Assembly: GCA_029937535.1 (NCBI GenBank)
Contig: JAPYPT010000021.1
Span: 1 to 32,412, forward strand
DNA: 32,412 nucleotides
DNA from: Alphaproteobacteria bacterium
GTDB lineage: Bacteria > Pseudomonadota > Alphaproteobacteria > GCA-2731375
Direction: 5' to 3'
Position numbers and translations under genes: made by a program. Positions 1 to 8,910 of this stretch are shown here, one piece after another. Under the pieces are notes generated by a model. It was not told where the DNA came from and ran no database searches. It saw nothing but the letters and a program-made list of their open reading frames with translations. How positions within the stretch are numbered: position 1 is the first letter of the stretch; each line of letters opens with the position of its first letter.

Positions 1-217
1 CGGCAACACAATCATCGGCAAATGGCTCGGCGGCCTGGACAATTTCTATGTCGCCACCGGTTTCACCGGCGCGGGCCTGCAAAAAGGCCCGGCAATCGGC
101 CGCGCCATGACCGAATTGTTAATTGATGGCGGCTATCAGACCATCGACCTCTCCCGCATGTCTTATCAACGGGTGATCGACGACGAACCGCTGCTGGAAG
201 TCGGCTTTTCGGCGTGA
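1..217 (+). CDS. FAD-dependent oxidoreductase (DAO-like), C-terminal end only
   Basis: Only the last 71 codons are in the window; the reading frame begins at base 2 and ends with TGA at 215-217. The peptide contains DNFYVATGFTGAGLQKGPAIG followed by AMTELLIDG, which is the C-terminal FAD-binding signature of D-amino-acid-oxidase/sarcosine-oxidase/glycine-oxidase type flavoproteins (the 'G-F-x-G-x-G-x-x-x-x-P-x-x-G' segment contacting the flavin). The substrate cannot be read from this piece. It converges on hyuB with a 15-base gap and no visible terminator. An amine- or amino-acid-oxidising flavoenzyme would fit the nitrogen-compound catabolism suggested by the neighbouring minus-strand cluster, but that link is inference. 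Confidence 0.8.
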   Translation, partial: GNTIIGKWLGGLDNFYVATGFTGAGLQKGPAIGRAMTELLIDGGYQTIDLSRMSYQRVIDDEPLLEVGFSA

Positions 218-232
218 ACGCGCGTGTGGCGG

Positions 233-1915
233 CTAATCGACTTCGCCATCTTCCTCCACCACGCCATAATCCCGCGCGGCCGCTTCCGGGCTGACGAGGC
301 CAAGGCGCACGTCTTCGGCGACGGCCTCTGGGTCGCGGGCCTTTGGGTCGCCGAAACCGCCGCCGCCGGGCATTTCGATGATCAGGCGCTCTTGCGCGGG
401 GATGGTTTGGAAGCCTTTATTGTTTAGGTCCTTGCCGGAGGCCAGCCGGATCCGTCCCGTCGCCCCCGCACCGGCGCCGTCGCGTCCGCGGGCCGGAAAC
501 AGCACCCGTTCGAAACTTGCGAAAATGCCGAACGGGGCGTCCTCCCGGCTGGTGATCTCCATGGTTTGCCCCAAGCCGCCGCGCTGGGCGCCGGCACCGC
601 CTGAATCCGTACGCAATTCCTTGCGCCAGACGACGATGGGCGTGATCGCCTCGGTAATCTCGACCGGCACATTGCGCACGCCGCTGGGATAGGGCGTGGC
701 CGAGAGGCCGTCCAGCCTGGGCCGGGCGCCGGCGCCGCCGCTGTGAAAGCTCATCAGCATAAAGGCCGTGGTCTCATGCTCGGTGCGTTTGGTGATGCCG
801 TGCCCGGCGCCAAGCTTGACGTTCCATAGGTTCGAGGTGCCCTCCGCCGGGACCCGGTCGGGCAGGGCCTGATGCAGGCAGCCGAAAATCACATCGGGCA
901 GCATATGGCCGATGGTCGAGCGCGCGACCACGGCGCAGGGGTGGGGAGCGTTGACGATGGTATTGTCGGGGGCGGACACGGTAATGGCGTCCAGGGTTCC
1001 CGCATTGTTGGGAATTTCAGGCGCCACGACGCATTTCGCGCCGAACGCCGTATAGGCCTCGGTGTAGCACATGGGGCAGTTGATGCCGAAGTCCGAGGTG
1101 CCGGAGGAACCGGTGTAATCCACGTGAATGATGCCATTCGATATGGTCAATTCCGCCACCAGATCGATCGGCGCCTCGAAGCCATCGATGCGCATGGCGT
1201 GCTTCCAACTGCCCTGGGGCAGGGCATTGATCCGGGCGGTAATGGCGGTGCGGCTTTGCTCAATGATATGGCGGCCCAGGGCGTCAAGATCGTCCAGCCC
1301 GTATTCATCCATCATCGCGAACAACCGCCGCGCGCCGGTGTCGTTGCAGGCGGCCAGGGCATAGATATCGCCCTCGACCTGCACCGGCTCACGCACATTG
1401 GCGCGGACCAGGTTCAACAGCCACTGGTTCATCTCGCCCTCGATGGCGAGCGGCATGATGGGTACGTTCAGCCCTTCATGATAGATCTGCCGTCCATCCG
1501 GCGACATGCCGACGCCGCCAATATCGACCACATGGCTGGTACAGGCGAACAGGGCCACCATGGCGCCATTGCGGTAAGTCGGCGTGACAACCGTGAAATC
1601 ATGCAGATGCCCGGTGCCCTTCCAGGGATCGTTGGTGATGTAGATATCGCCGTCCTTCATCACATGGATGGGAAAGACGTCGAGGAAATGGACCACGGCC
1701 CGGGCCATGGAATTGATATGCCCCGGCGTGCCGGTGACCGCCTGGGCCAGCATCTGGCCGTGGAGATCGAAGACACCGGCGGAAATGTCGCCCGCTTCCC
1801 GGCTCGAGGTACTGAACGCCGTGCGCATGAGGGTCTGGGCCTGTTCCTCGACCACCGAGAGCAACCGGTCCCACATGACCTGATACCTGATCCGATCCAT
1901 ATCCGCGCCACTCAT
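233..1915 (-). CDS. hyuB: Hydantoinase B/oxoprolinase family protein (HyuB)
   Basis: A 560-residue HyuB-type subunit. Members pair with HyuA to hydrolyse (N-methyl)hydantoins or 5-oxoproline with ATP, or act in acetone/acetophenone carboxylases. Family features seen are the N-terminal 'LRTAFSTSSREAGDISAGVFD'-like segment (here LMRTAFSTSSREAGDISAG), GTPGHINSM, ITNDPWKGTGHLHD, TSHVVDIGG and the C-terminal 'PGGGGFGDP' close. Length is typical. The start codon overlaps the stop of hyuA by four bases (ATGA), indicating translational coupling. It is the last gene of the minus-strand catabolic cluster. Specific substrate unknown; a carboxylase-type role is possible but no third subunit is visible. 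Confidence 0.92.
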   Translation of the reverse strand: MSGADMDRIRYQVMWDRLLSVVEEQAQTLMRTAFSTSSREAGDISAGVFDLHGQMLAQAVTGTPGHINSMARAVVHFLDVFPIHVMKDGDIYITNDPWKGTGHLHDFTVVTPTYRNGAMVALFACTSHVVDIGGVGMSPDGRQIYHEGLNVPIMPLAIEGEMNQWLLNLVRANVREPVQVEGDIYALAACNDTGARRLFAMMDEYGLDDLDALGRHIIEQSRTAITARINALPQGSWKHAMRIDGFEAPIDLVAELTISNGIIHVDYTGSSGTSDFGINCPMCYTEAYTAFGAKCVVAPEIPNNAGTLDAITVSAPDNTIVNAPHPCAVVARSTIGHMLPDVIFGCLHQALPDRVPAEGTSNLWNVKLGAGHGITKRTEHETTAFMLMSFHSGGAGARPRLDGLSATPYPSGVRNVPVEITEAITPIVVWRKELRTDSGGAGAQRGGLGQTMEITSREDAPFGIFASFERVLFPARGRDGAGAGATGRIRLASGKDLNNKGFQTIPAQERLIIEMPGGGGFGDPKARDPEAVAEDVRLGLVSPEAAARDYGVVEEDGEVD

Positions 1916-3996
1916 CCAGCCGCTCCCATTCTGGTCAGGACAATCTGGCCCAGCGCGTTGACCGTCGCGCCGAAACCGTCCGTCACCAATGTTGTCGTTT
2001 CATCCTCGACGATGACCGCCGGCCCCTGAATGACCGCGCCGGGCCGCAAGTCGGCGCGGGCATGCACGGCCGCCTCGATCCAGGCGCCGCTGGCGGGATC
2101 GAACATCTTGCGTTGGCCGAGCGGGTCCGGGTGATATTGCTCCCGTATCGATGGCGCCATTTCGACGCCGGGCCGGTCCGTCGCCAGGGATAGTGTCCAG
2201 GTCAGTGCCTCGACGGCAAGGTTTGGGATGGTGCGGCTGAACAGCGCGCTGTAGGCCGCTTCGAACCAGCCGGCCAGCGCCGCGCCGTCATCGGTCCCAA
2301 ACACCCGTACCGGCACCGGGACCATGATCTCATGGCCCTGCCCCCGATAGCGCATGAAGGCCGAACGGGTTTCCACCAAGGCTTCATCCGGCGCGCCGAG
2401 CCGCACCACGGATTCCGCCTCGGCCCGCATATCTTGGTAGATCCCATTGACCGCGATGGGGTCGAATTCGCGCAGATCCATATACCGTGTCCGCACAACT
2501 TCGTAGGAAATCTGCGCGCGGAGGAACCCGATGGCGGAGCCGACACCGGCACCTTGTGGCACAATCACCCTGTCGATCCCAAGCTTGTCCGCCAACCGGG
2601 TTGCATGCAACGGCGCCGCGCCGCCAAAAGCCACGAGGGAGCGCCCAACCATATCCTTGCCGTTCTCGATGGCGTGGACCCGTGCCGCATTGGCCATATG
2701 CTCATCGACAATTTCGGAAACACCGGCGGCGGCGATATTGGTGTCGATATTCAAGGCCTCGCCTATGTCACGGTTGATCGCATCGACCGCGCGTTCCGGC
2801 GTCAATGTCACCTGGCCTCCCGCGAAGCGTGCCGGATCGATCCGCCCCAGCACCGTATCGGCGTCGGTCACAGTGGGGGCCACGCCGCCATTGCCATAAC
2901 AGGCGGGGCCCGGCACGGAGCCGGCACTTTCCGGTCCGACCCGGATGCGCTGCATGGCGTCCAGATCGGCAATAGAGCCGCCGCCGGCACCGATTTCGAC
3001 CATATCAATGACCGGTATGCGCAATGGCAGCCCGCTGCCCTTTAAAAACCGGTGCGTGCGCGCGACCTCGAATGAACGGGCGATATGGGGTTGAAAATCA
3101 TCGATCAAGGTAATCTTGGCCGTGGTGCCGCCCATGTCAAAGGACAGGATTTTATCCTGATCATTCTCCTTGGCGATATCCCGCGCCAGGATCGCGCCGC
3201 CGGCCGGGCCGGATTCGACAAGACGGATTGGCAACCGCACGGCCGTCTCCACCGTGGTCACGCCGCCGCTCGACATCATCAAAAGCAAGGGGCAGGACAG
3301 GCCCTGGCTCCGCAGACCGTCCTGCAGCCGGTTCAAGTAGCCCGCGATCATCGGCTGCACATAGGCATTCGCACAGGCCGTCGAGGCGCGGTCGTATTCG
3401 CGGATCTCCGGGCAGACTTCAGCCGACAGGGTGATGCCAACACCGGGAAGCGCGGCGGCTAGGATCTCGCCCGCGCGGCGTTCGTGATCCGGATTGACGT
3501 AGCTGTGCAGGAAACAGATGGCGACCGCCTCAACCCCGGTTTTGCCCAAATCAGCGGCCAGGGCGCGCAATGCCTCTTCGTCGAGCGCCAACAATACCGA
3601 GCCGTCCGCCGCGATCCTTTCCGGCACCGTGAACCGCCAATCCCGTTCGATCAGCGGCGGCGGCCGCTCCATGTACAAATCATACTGCTCGAACCGGTGC
3701 TCGTAGGCGATTTCAAGGGAGTCGCGAAAACCATCCGTGGTCACCAGCGCCGTGCGCGCGCCCTTGCGCTCGATCAAGGCGTTGGTGGCCAGCGTGGTGC
3801 CATGAATGATCAAGGTCACGTCCGAGGCGTTGACGCCGCTCCGCCGCAGGATATCGCCAACACCTTCCAAAACCGCCCGTTCGGGCGCATCCGGCGTCGT
3901 CAATAGCTTCAGGCTGTCCTGACCGCCGCCATGCTCCAAAACAACGTCGGTGAAGGTCCCACCAATATCGATTGCCAGCCGCGCCCCGTTGTTCAT
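1912..3996 (-). CDS. hyuA: Hydantoinase A/oxoprolinase family protein (HyuA)
   Basis: A 694-residue ATP-binding subunit of the hydantoinase/oxoprolinase/acetone-carboxylase superfamily. The N-terminus carries the actin/ASKHA phosphate-1 motif AIDIGGTFTDVV (residues 8-19); a second, FDMGGTTAKI, lies near residue 285, followed by a glycine-rich EIGAGGGSIA stretch and AFGGAAPLHA. This is the expected layout of Hydant_A_N, Hydantoinase_A and a C-terminal domain, at normal family length. The start is ATG with a weak AAAGG upstream. It sits 42 bases after the enoyl-CoA hydratase gene and overlaps hyuB by 4 bases. With HyuB it should form an ATP-dependent amidohydrolase acting on a cyclic amide, or a carboxylase; which one cannot be decided from sequence alone. 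Confidence 0.92.
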   Translation of the reverse strand: MNNGARLAIDIGGTFTDVVLEHGGGQDSLKLLTTPDAPERAVLEGVGDILRRSGVNASDVTLIIHGTTLATNALIERKGARTALVTTDGFRDSLEIAYEHRFEQYDLYMERPPPLIERDWRFTVPERIAADGSVLLALDEEALRALAADLGKTGVEAVAICFLHSYVNPDHERRAGEILAAALPGVGITLSAEVCPEIREYDRASTACANAYVQPMIAGYLNRLQDGLRSQGLSCPLLLMMSSGGVTTVETAVRLPIRLVESGPAGGAILARDIAKENDQDKILSFDMGGTTAKITLIDDFQPHIARSFEVARTHRFLKGSGLPLRIPVIDMVEIGAGGGSIADLDAMQRIRVGPESAGSVPGPACYGNGGVAPTVTDADTVLGRIDPARFAGGQVTLTPERAVDAINRDIGEALNIDTNIAAAGVSEIVDEHMANAARVHAIENGKDMVGRSLVAFGGAAPLHATRLADKLGIDRVIVPQGAGVGSAIGFLRAQISYEVVRTRYMDLREFDPIAVNGIYQDMRAEAESVVRLGAPDEALVETRSAFMRYRGQGHEIMVPVPVRVFGTDDGAALAGWFEAAYSALFSRTIPNLAVEALTWTLSLATDRPGVEMAPSIREQYHPDPLGQRKMFDPASGAWIEAAVHARADLRPGAVIQGPAVIVEDETTTLVTDGFGATVNALGQIVLTRMGAAG

Positions 3997-4038
3997 ATGT
4001 ACGCTACCTTTTGCCTGAAGCTACAACGTGATCCGGCA

Positions 4039-4839
4039 TCAGGTACCGGTAAACTTGGCCGGGCGTTTTTCGACGAAGGCGGCCAGGCCCTCCTTGGCGT
4101 CGTTGGTTTTGCCCAGTTCCACATTAATGGTGGCAAATTCGGCGACGGCGGCGTCGAAACCCTGTTCGAGATACTTTCGGGAATTGGCGATGGTGCCGCG
4201 CACCGCCAGGGGGGCCTGGGCGCAGATCTTTTCCGCCAACTCAATGGCCCGGTCCAGTTGCTGGCCCACGGGCACCACTTCCTGGATGTAGTTGAAGCGC
4301 AGGGCGGTTTCGGCGTCAAATTCGTCATCCGTCAAAAGATAGCGCATGGCGTTGCCCCAGCCCGCGCGCTGCACCATGCGGATGGTGGCCCCGCCCGTGG
4401 CGACCAGATTGCGCTGCACCTCCAATTGCGAGAAACGGCAATCATCCGCCGCGATGACGATCTCGCAGGCCAGCATCAGCTCAATCCCGATGGTGTAGGT
4501 GATGCCCTGCACCGCCGCCACCATGGGCTTGGTGCGGTGCGGACCCTGCAGGCCAAAGCAATCGATATTGCCCTCGCCATAGATCGGCCCGCCCTTGGCG
4601 CGATGGGGTGCCATGGCTGGCATATCCAAACCGGCGGTGGTGTGCGGACCAACCGCGTGCAAGACGCCGCAGCGCAGTTCGTCATCCCGCTCCAACAGGG
4701 TGTAGGCATCGCCCAGTTCCTGGCCCATCTTCGGCGTGAAGCCGTTGAACTTGTGCGGCCGGTCGATGCCAATCAGCAACAGATGGCCGCGCCGTTCCGT
4801 GTTGATACGGCCGTCGGGATTTGTGGGATCGTCCGCCAT
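4039..4839 (-). CDS. Enoyl-CoA hydratase/isomerase (crotonase) family protein
   Basis: A 266-residue crotonase-fold protein. The ORF track starts it 23 codons upstream, but the ATG at 4839 (MADDPTNPDGRINTERRG) is preceded by a strong AAAGGAGAG, so I use that start. Crotonase signatures: the N-terminal strand IDRPHKFNGFTPKM, the oxyanion-hole region GLDMPAMAPH, the helix GITYTIGIELMLACEIVIAA, and FSQLEVQRNLVATGGAT, where the Glu of LEVQ matches one catalytic Glu position; the second catalytic acid is less clear. It would act on a CoA thioester intermediate (hydration, isomerisation or hydrolysis). It lies 20 bases after the alpha/beta hydrolase gene and upstream of hyuA, so it is probably co-transcribed. 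Exact reaction unknown. Confidence 0.88.
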   Translation of the reverse strand: MADDPTNPDGRINTERRGHLLLIGIDRPHKFNGFTPKMGQELGDAYTLLERDDELRCGVLHAVGPHTTAGLDMPAMAPHRAKGGPIYGEGNIDCFGLQGPHRTKPMVAAVQGITYTIGIELMLACEIVIAADDCRFSQLEVQRNLVATGGATIRMVQRAGWGNAMRYLLTDDEFDAETALRFNYIQEVVPVGQQLDRAIELAEKICAQAPLAVRGTIANSRKYLEQGFDAAVAEFATINVELGKTNDAKEGLAAFVEKRPAKFTGT

Positions 4840-4859
4840 TGCTCGTCTCTCCTTTGGAT

Positions 4860-6803
4860 CTAGTACGCCATGCAGGCATCGTAACGGGCGGCGGCGATTT
4901 CGATACATAGGTCCACGTCGTGGGCCAGAATATGCCGCTGTTCCACCAGAGCCTCCGCCGCCCCGCGGACCCGGTTCAGATAATCGTCACGGTTATCATA
5001 ACGTTCGCCCAGGGATAGCCGGGGATCCCCCTTTTCCTCTCGCGCCGACTTGTCCTTGGCCAGGGGAATTGAGGAGCCGACATATTCCAGCAACTGCCCC
5101 GTCCCGCCGGTGTCGCCATGGCGGGGGTTGAAGCCCGTGTGGGTGGCCACGGGGACCGTGATATCCGGCATGGGGATACCGCCCGCCTCATTGCCGTTTT
5201 CATCCACCTCCGAAACCCAATCGGGATAGGGCTCCGCCGCCAGCACGGGCGGCATGGCGCCGATGCCGTTGTCCGCCTCCGGCCCCAGATCCATCGGGTA
5301 GACAGCGGTCATCAGCCCGGGATCAGGCAGCGCCAGTCCGGGGATGTTGGACAGGGACGACATCACTGCCGCCCGCCTTGCGCGCTGATCGGCCTTTGGA
5401 TAACGGCTGTCAGGCGGATTGATGCCGTCGCGCACCCAATTCAGAAGATTGACCAGAGCCGCGCGATAGAGGGGCCGGTAGTCGATGATATTCATATTAT
5501 TCTGGCCATGGCTGCCGAACAACGTGCGGCTCTGCCATTTGGCGACGCCCGCGCCATGCTGGGTGGAGGCAAAGAGATAGCGGCGCACACCGTCGGGCAA
5601 CACCGCATCGCCGCCCGTGGCCAGATCGACGTGGCTCAATCCCGCATCGCCGCGCCAATATTCGGACGAGGTGTCCGTATAGATGATCTTGGGCATCCCG
5701 CCCTTGGCCCCTTGCCGGTCCAGAAGTCCCGCGGTCCGGTTGGTGCCGGGGTCGGTCTGCAGCAAATCGGCGAAGGGAAACAGATGCCCAAAGGACGGCG
5801 TGGGCTGGACCGAGGGCTGGGCATAACGGTTATTGAATTCGCCGCGCCGGCCGCCGGCAATGTGGGCCAGAATGCCATCGAAGGCCGGACGGCCCGCCTC
5901 GTCCAGGTTCAAGCCAAAATGCAGCAGGGTGCGCAGGAAGCGGCCGCATTGGGATTGCCCCTCACACACCACATGGTCGATGGCGCCCGCCGTCGGCGCG
6001 TCCGTGTCATGACGGAGGAACGCGGCCAGATCCCGTGTCGCCAGCATGCCGGCACCGACCACGGGACAGTCCAACGGCGTGTACAGCACATCGTAAATCA
6101 TGCCGGCCTTGAAACCGCCCTCCAGATGAACATCATCGTGGGCGCCGAAGGACCATTGACTTCGCGGTATCTCGGTCGGTGTGCCATAGGCGCCATCGCG
6201 CACCAGCAATTTGGCGCCTGGTTCGGATTTGTCGGCCACGGCCACCGGTTCATGCATGCCAAGTTCGCCCACATGATGGTCGGTCAGGGAGATGCTGTCG
6301 GCATCGCCATTGATTTGCAGGCGAAGCTGCATCTGGCCATGGGTTGTGCGGGCGGCGAGCGGCACCTGGGGCGGGGCGAGACCGATGCGCACATGCTCCG
6401 GCGTGCGGGGCACGTCCCACTGCCAGCCGGCCCAGGCCACGGTCAATCCATTGTTGAACAGGAAGCCATCGCCGGGCGCAATCTCCACCGTATCGGTGGT
6501 GCCCATGGCGGTCATATTGAAACGGGTGATGTTACGCTTGCCCCGGTTTGGAACCTGCATCAACAAGGTGCGGCTGCCGCCCGAGAGAGGCCGCAGAAGG
6601 GTGACATCGCCGCTGAAATGCACCAGGCCGTCGTCGCCGCGCGCCGCCACATCCAGATCAGTAACGCCATGATTGGCCGCATGGTCGGGATCGACGGCGT
6701 AGTGGGCAATGGCCTCTATCCGCTCGTAGGACCCCGTATCGCCGAAAGAGCGGCCATCTTCGTAAGGTTCGCGGCTGAGAATTTCGAAATGGGTTACTGG
6801 CAT
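4860..6803 (-). CDS. Alpha/beta hydrolase domain-containing protein
   Basis: A 647-residue protein from the family annotated as 'alpha/beta hydrolase domain' proteins, which are large esterase-like enzymes of mostly unknown substrate. The likely nucleophile elbow is CEGQSQCGRFLRTLL (G-x-S-x-x-G). Family-typical segments include the N-terminal GDTGSYERIEA...YAVDPDHAAN, the middle HIAGGRRGEFNNRYAQPS, FPFADLLQTDP, and IIYTDTSSEYWRGDAGLSHVD. I choose ATG at 6803 (MPVTHFEILSREP) rather than the track start because an AGGAAG lies about 9 bases upstream and homologues begin near here. Five bases separate it from the upstream paralogue gene, so it is in the same operon. Likely a cytoplasmic hydrolase, as no signal peptide is seen. 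Confidence 0.85.
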   Translation of the reverse strand: MPVTHFEILSREPYEDGRSFGDTGSYERIEAIAHYAVDPDHAANHGVTDLDVAARGDDGLVHFSGDVTLLRPLSGGSRTLLMQVPNRGKRNITRFNMTAMGTTDTVEIAPGDGFLFNNGLTVAWAGWQWDVPRTPEHVRIGLAPPQVPLAARTTHGQMQLRLQINGDADSISLTDHHVGELGMHEPVAVADKSEPGAKLLVRDGAYGTPTEIPRSQWSFGAHDDVHLEGGFKAGMIYDVLYTPLDCPVVGAGMLATRDLAAFLRHDTDAPTAGAIDHVVCEGQSQCGRFLRTLLHFGLNLDEAGRPAFDGILAHIAGGRRGEFNNRYAQPSVQPTPSFGHLFPFADLLQTDPGTNRTAGLLDRQGAKGGMPKIIYTDTSSEYWRGDAGLSHVDLATGGDAVLPDGVRRYLFASTQHGAGVAKWQSRTLFGSHGQNNMNIIDYRPLYRAALVNLLNWVRDGINPPDSRYPKADQRARRAAVMSSLSNIPGLALPDPGLMTAVYPMDLGPEADNGIGAMPPVLAAEPYPDWVSEVDENGNEAGGIPMPDITVPVATHTGFNPRHGDTGGTGQLLEYVGSSIPLAKDKSAREEKGDPRLSLGERYDNRDDYLNRVRGAAEALVEQRHILAHDVDLCIEIAAARYDACMAY

Positions 6804-6808
6804 GGGAA

Positions 6809-7777
6809 CTAACTTCCTAAATTTCGGATGGGTCTGGTCACCGACAAGGTACCGCCGGCCCACAGGGGCAAGTAGGTCATCTTCACGCCCGGCCCGCCGG
6901 TGACGATGGGGTGAATATCCCCCGGCGCACGGGCAATTGTGGCGGAGGCAAAGACGAATTCCTGGATGCGGGCCAGGTCCCAGCCGCGTTTGGCGATTTG
7001 CCGCGCCAATTCAGGCGGCAGCAGAAACATCTGCTCGCCCAAGGCCCGCTCCCGCCCGGCCGAGGACACGGCGCGGGCCGACGCCATGGCGTCCGCCATG
7101 GGGGTCAGGATATCTTCCGGAGCGTCGCCGTTTTCGCCCGGCAACACCTCCGCAGTGCCCGAGACGCCCAGGACGGTGACCGCATCGCCCTCAAATCCAC
7201 GGCGATGGGCCAGGGTCGGCAGGGTATCGTCATCGCCCTCGGGCAGGCAAAAGCCGTATTTGCCCGGCTGTCCCATGGTCGCCATATCGCCCACGCCGGC
7301 CCGGGCGCCGGCGATGTTGGTCATGACCAGGGCCATGGCCCGGCCCAATGTGGCATTGGCCCGGTTGCCGGGACCCAGGCAATTGGTGGAGGCATTCATG
7401 CCCATGGCCTGGACAGCGGGGCCATGTACTACAGTGACCACCGCCGGGGTGCCGGTGGTGGTCAAAATGCCCAACAAATTGAAACCTGGCTCCAGACAAG
7501 CCTCGGCGGCGCTTAACACAACCGCCAGCGCGCCTACCGGGCAGCCGGCCAGGATGCATTGATAGGCCAGGGCGGCCGTTGTCAGTTCGCCAAACAGCGG
7601 CGGCATAGGCCCGAACGAGCGCGCCGGATCGGCGCCCGCCAGCATCGCCGTCATACGCTTATCGGTCGGCGGCACCATGGGCAGGCCGTCGCACAGGTCG
7701 AACTCTTCCAGAACGGCGGCGGCGTCCTGCCAACCCGTCGCCTCCTCGAACAGCGGCCATTCGCCCAAACCGTCCAT
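6809..7777 (-). CDS. Unnamed-family protein, paralogue A (next to selenoprotein)
   Basis: A 322-residue cytoplasmic-looking protein that I cannot assign to a named family. It is clearly a paralogue of the gene just upstream (7783-8847). Both share a 'DG-(L/F)-P-(M/V)-V-(P/M)-P-T' N-terminal motif, a central GP...N....NC-(L/F)-G-x-G-(N/R)-(R/Q)-(A/S)-NAT-(L/I)-GRA stretch, then a D...(G/S)-x-P-(G/A)-KY-(G/A)-FC motif and an acidic patch. The track ORF begins far upstream in the paralogue's coding frame shadow; the ATG at 7777 (MDGLGEWPLFEEATGW) matches the paralogue's beginning and follows its stop by five bases. Conserved Cys residues (NCLGPG, YGFCLPEG) could be catalytic or metal-binding. 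Operon position right after a probable selenoprotein suggests joint function; that is inference. Confidence 0.75.
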   Translation of the reverse strand: MDGLGEWPLFEEATGWQDAAAVLEEFDLCDGLPMVPPTDKRMTAMLAGADPARSFGPMPPLFGELTTAALAYQCILAGCPVGALAVVLSAAEACLEPGFNLLGILTTTGTPAVVTVVHGPAVQAMGMNASTNCLGPGNRANATLGRAMALVMTNIAGARAGVGDMATMGQPGKYGFCLPEGDDDTLPTLAHRRGFEGDAVTVLGVSGTAEVLPGENGDAPEDILTPMADAMASARAVSSAGRERALGEQMFLLPPELARQIAKRGWDLARIQEFVFASATIARAPGDIHPIVTGGPGVKMTYLPLWAGGTLSVTRPIRNLGS

Positions 7778-7782
7778 GGGAT

Positions 7783-8847
7783 CTAAATATGCGCCACGCG
7801 CACGGAACAGGCGGCGGTGAAGCCGAAGGGCGGAATATAGGCGGAATGCTTGCCCGGCCCGCCGGCCACCAGGATATGGATATCTTCGGGGCCCGGGGTC
7901 AGATGGTAATGGCCATCGATCAGGGGCCGGTCCATATCGGCATAGCTTTCCTGGTTTTCCCGCGAAACCCGGTCCAGGGGAATGCGGGAGCGGTGAAAGA
8001 TATCCTCCTGCATGCTCTCGATGGTCCAGCCGTCCCGGTGCAGGGTCTGGGCATGTTCCGGCCCCAGCACGAGGAAGATCGGCGCGTTGCAATAGATCGA
8101 ATTGGCGCCGGGCTGGGATATGGTGCCGGCGATGGTGGTCAGAATACCCACCCCGGAGGTTGAGGCATGATCGTTGATATTATGGGGCGCCTCGCTGGGA
8201 ATGGCGGTGACCACGCTGTCACCGGGTGAAAAACCCCGGCGCACATGGAACGGCTCCCACGGGCTCTCCTCCTCGTTCTCGCCGAAACAAAAGGCGTATT
8301 TGGCGGGGGACCCTTGGGTCGAGCGGTCCATGACGCCGGGCATGGCCCCGCCCACGTTCAACAGGATCAATTGCAGGGCCCGGCCAATGGTGGCATTGGA
8401 CTGACGCCCCTGGCCGAAGCAATTGGAAGAACAATTGATCCCGAGCTCGTTGCGGACCGGACCATTGAACAGCAACATGGGCGCACAGGAATGGGTCGTG
8501 GCCAGGCTGCCGTGCAGATTATAGTCCGGCGTCAGTACAGCCCGCGTGGCGGCCAGAACAGCCGGGAAATACTCAGCCCGGCAGCCCGCCATGACCGCAT
8601 TGGCGGCCATGGCCTCCAGGGTCGGGATCACCCGGCGGGGCGACATCGCGGGCAGCGGCTCGTTGTCGCCCCTGACCGTATCGATGAACCGTTCCACCAC
8701 GTCCTCCGTGGGCATGACCACGGGGAAACCATCGCTCCACCCCTGGGCAAAGGCATATTCGCTCCATTCGATCTGGTCCATGTCGCCCAGGTCTATGGTC
8801 TCGGTATCCGGTGCCGGATCTAATTGACTATTGCTCACGATGGTCAT
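7783..8847 (-). CDS. Unnamed-family protein, paralogue B (next to selenoprotein)
   Basis: About 354 residues, a paralogue of the 6809-7777 product, with GWSDGFPVVMPTEDVVERF near the N-terminus, then LATTHSCAPMLLFNGPVRNELGINCSSNCFGQGRQSNATIGRALQLILLNVGGAMPGVMD and SPAKYAFCFGENEEESPW. Cys clusters (NCSSNC, FCFGE) are prominent. The ORF track uses a TTG at 8889; I prefer ATG at 8847 because a GC-rich hairpin lies between and no homologous sequence is recognisable before MDQIEW, but the start is uncertain (MDQIEW itself is possible). The frame is open all the way back to the terminal TGA of the selenoprotein gene and is the same frame. Function unknown; probably works with the selenoprotein and paralogue A. 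Confidence 0.72.
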   Translation of the reverse strand: MTIVSNSQLDPAPDTETIDLGDMDQIEWSEYAFAQGWSDGFPVVMPTEDVVERFIDTVRGDNEPLPAMSPRRVIPTLEAMAANAVMAGCRAEYFPAVLAATRAVLTPDYNLHGSLATTHSCAPMLLFNGPVRNELGINCSSNCFGQGRQSNATIGRALQLILLNVGGAMPGVMDRSTQGSPAKYAFCFGENEEESPWEPFHVRRGFSPGDSVVTAIPSEAPHNINDHASTSGVGILTTIAGTISQPGANSIYCNAPIFLVLGPEHAQTLHRDGWTIESMQEDIFHRSRIPLDRVSRENQESYADMDRPLIDGHYHLTPGPEDIHILVAGGPGKHSAYIPPFGFTAACSVRVAHI

Positions 8848-8858
8848 GTCACGGCCAA

Positions 8859-8887
8859 GCCCATCCGCCCCGTTTAGAGGGGCGGGC
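8859..8887 (-). other. GC-rich hairpin between selenoprotein and paralogue B genes
   Basis: The transcript reads CCGCCCC-TCTAAAC-GGGGCGG, a perfect 7-bp GC stem with a 7-base loop, located 25 bases after the TGA at 8911 and shortly before the preferred ATG at 8847. There is no U-tract, so it is not a standard intrinsic terminator. It could adjust mRNA stability or translation of the downstream gene, since its 3' arm holds the only G-rich sequence before that start. Confidence 0.5.
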
Positions 8888-8910
8888 AAGCCAGGATGCG
8901 TCCTTCCAAA

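Noticed and set aside
872-2029. 385-codon plus-strand ORF opposite hyuB
   Set aside because: Antisense shadow of hyuB with no recognisable motif and no ribosome-binding site.
5118-6812. 564-codon plus-strand ORF opposite the alpha/beta hydrolase gene
   Set aside because: Its codons are the antisense of a well-recognised protein; the translation is rich in His/Gly/Arg/Gln with no domain features. A shadow ORF of GC-rich DNA.
8859-8887. Intrinsic terminator after the selenoprotein gene
   Set aside because: Strong stem but no U-tract, and the downstream paralogue genes appear to belong to the same transcript.
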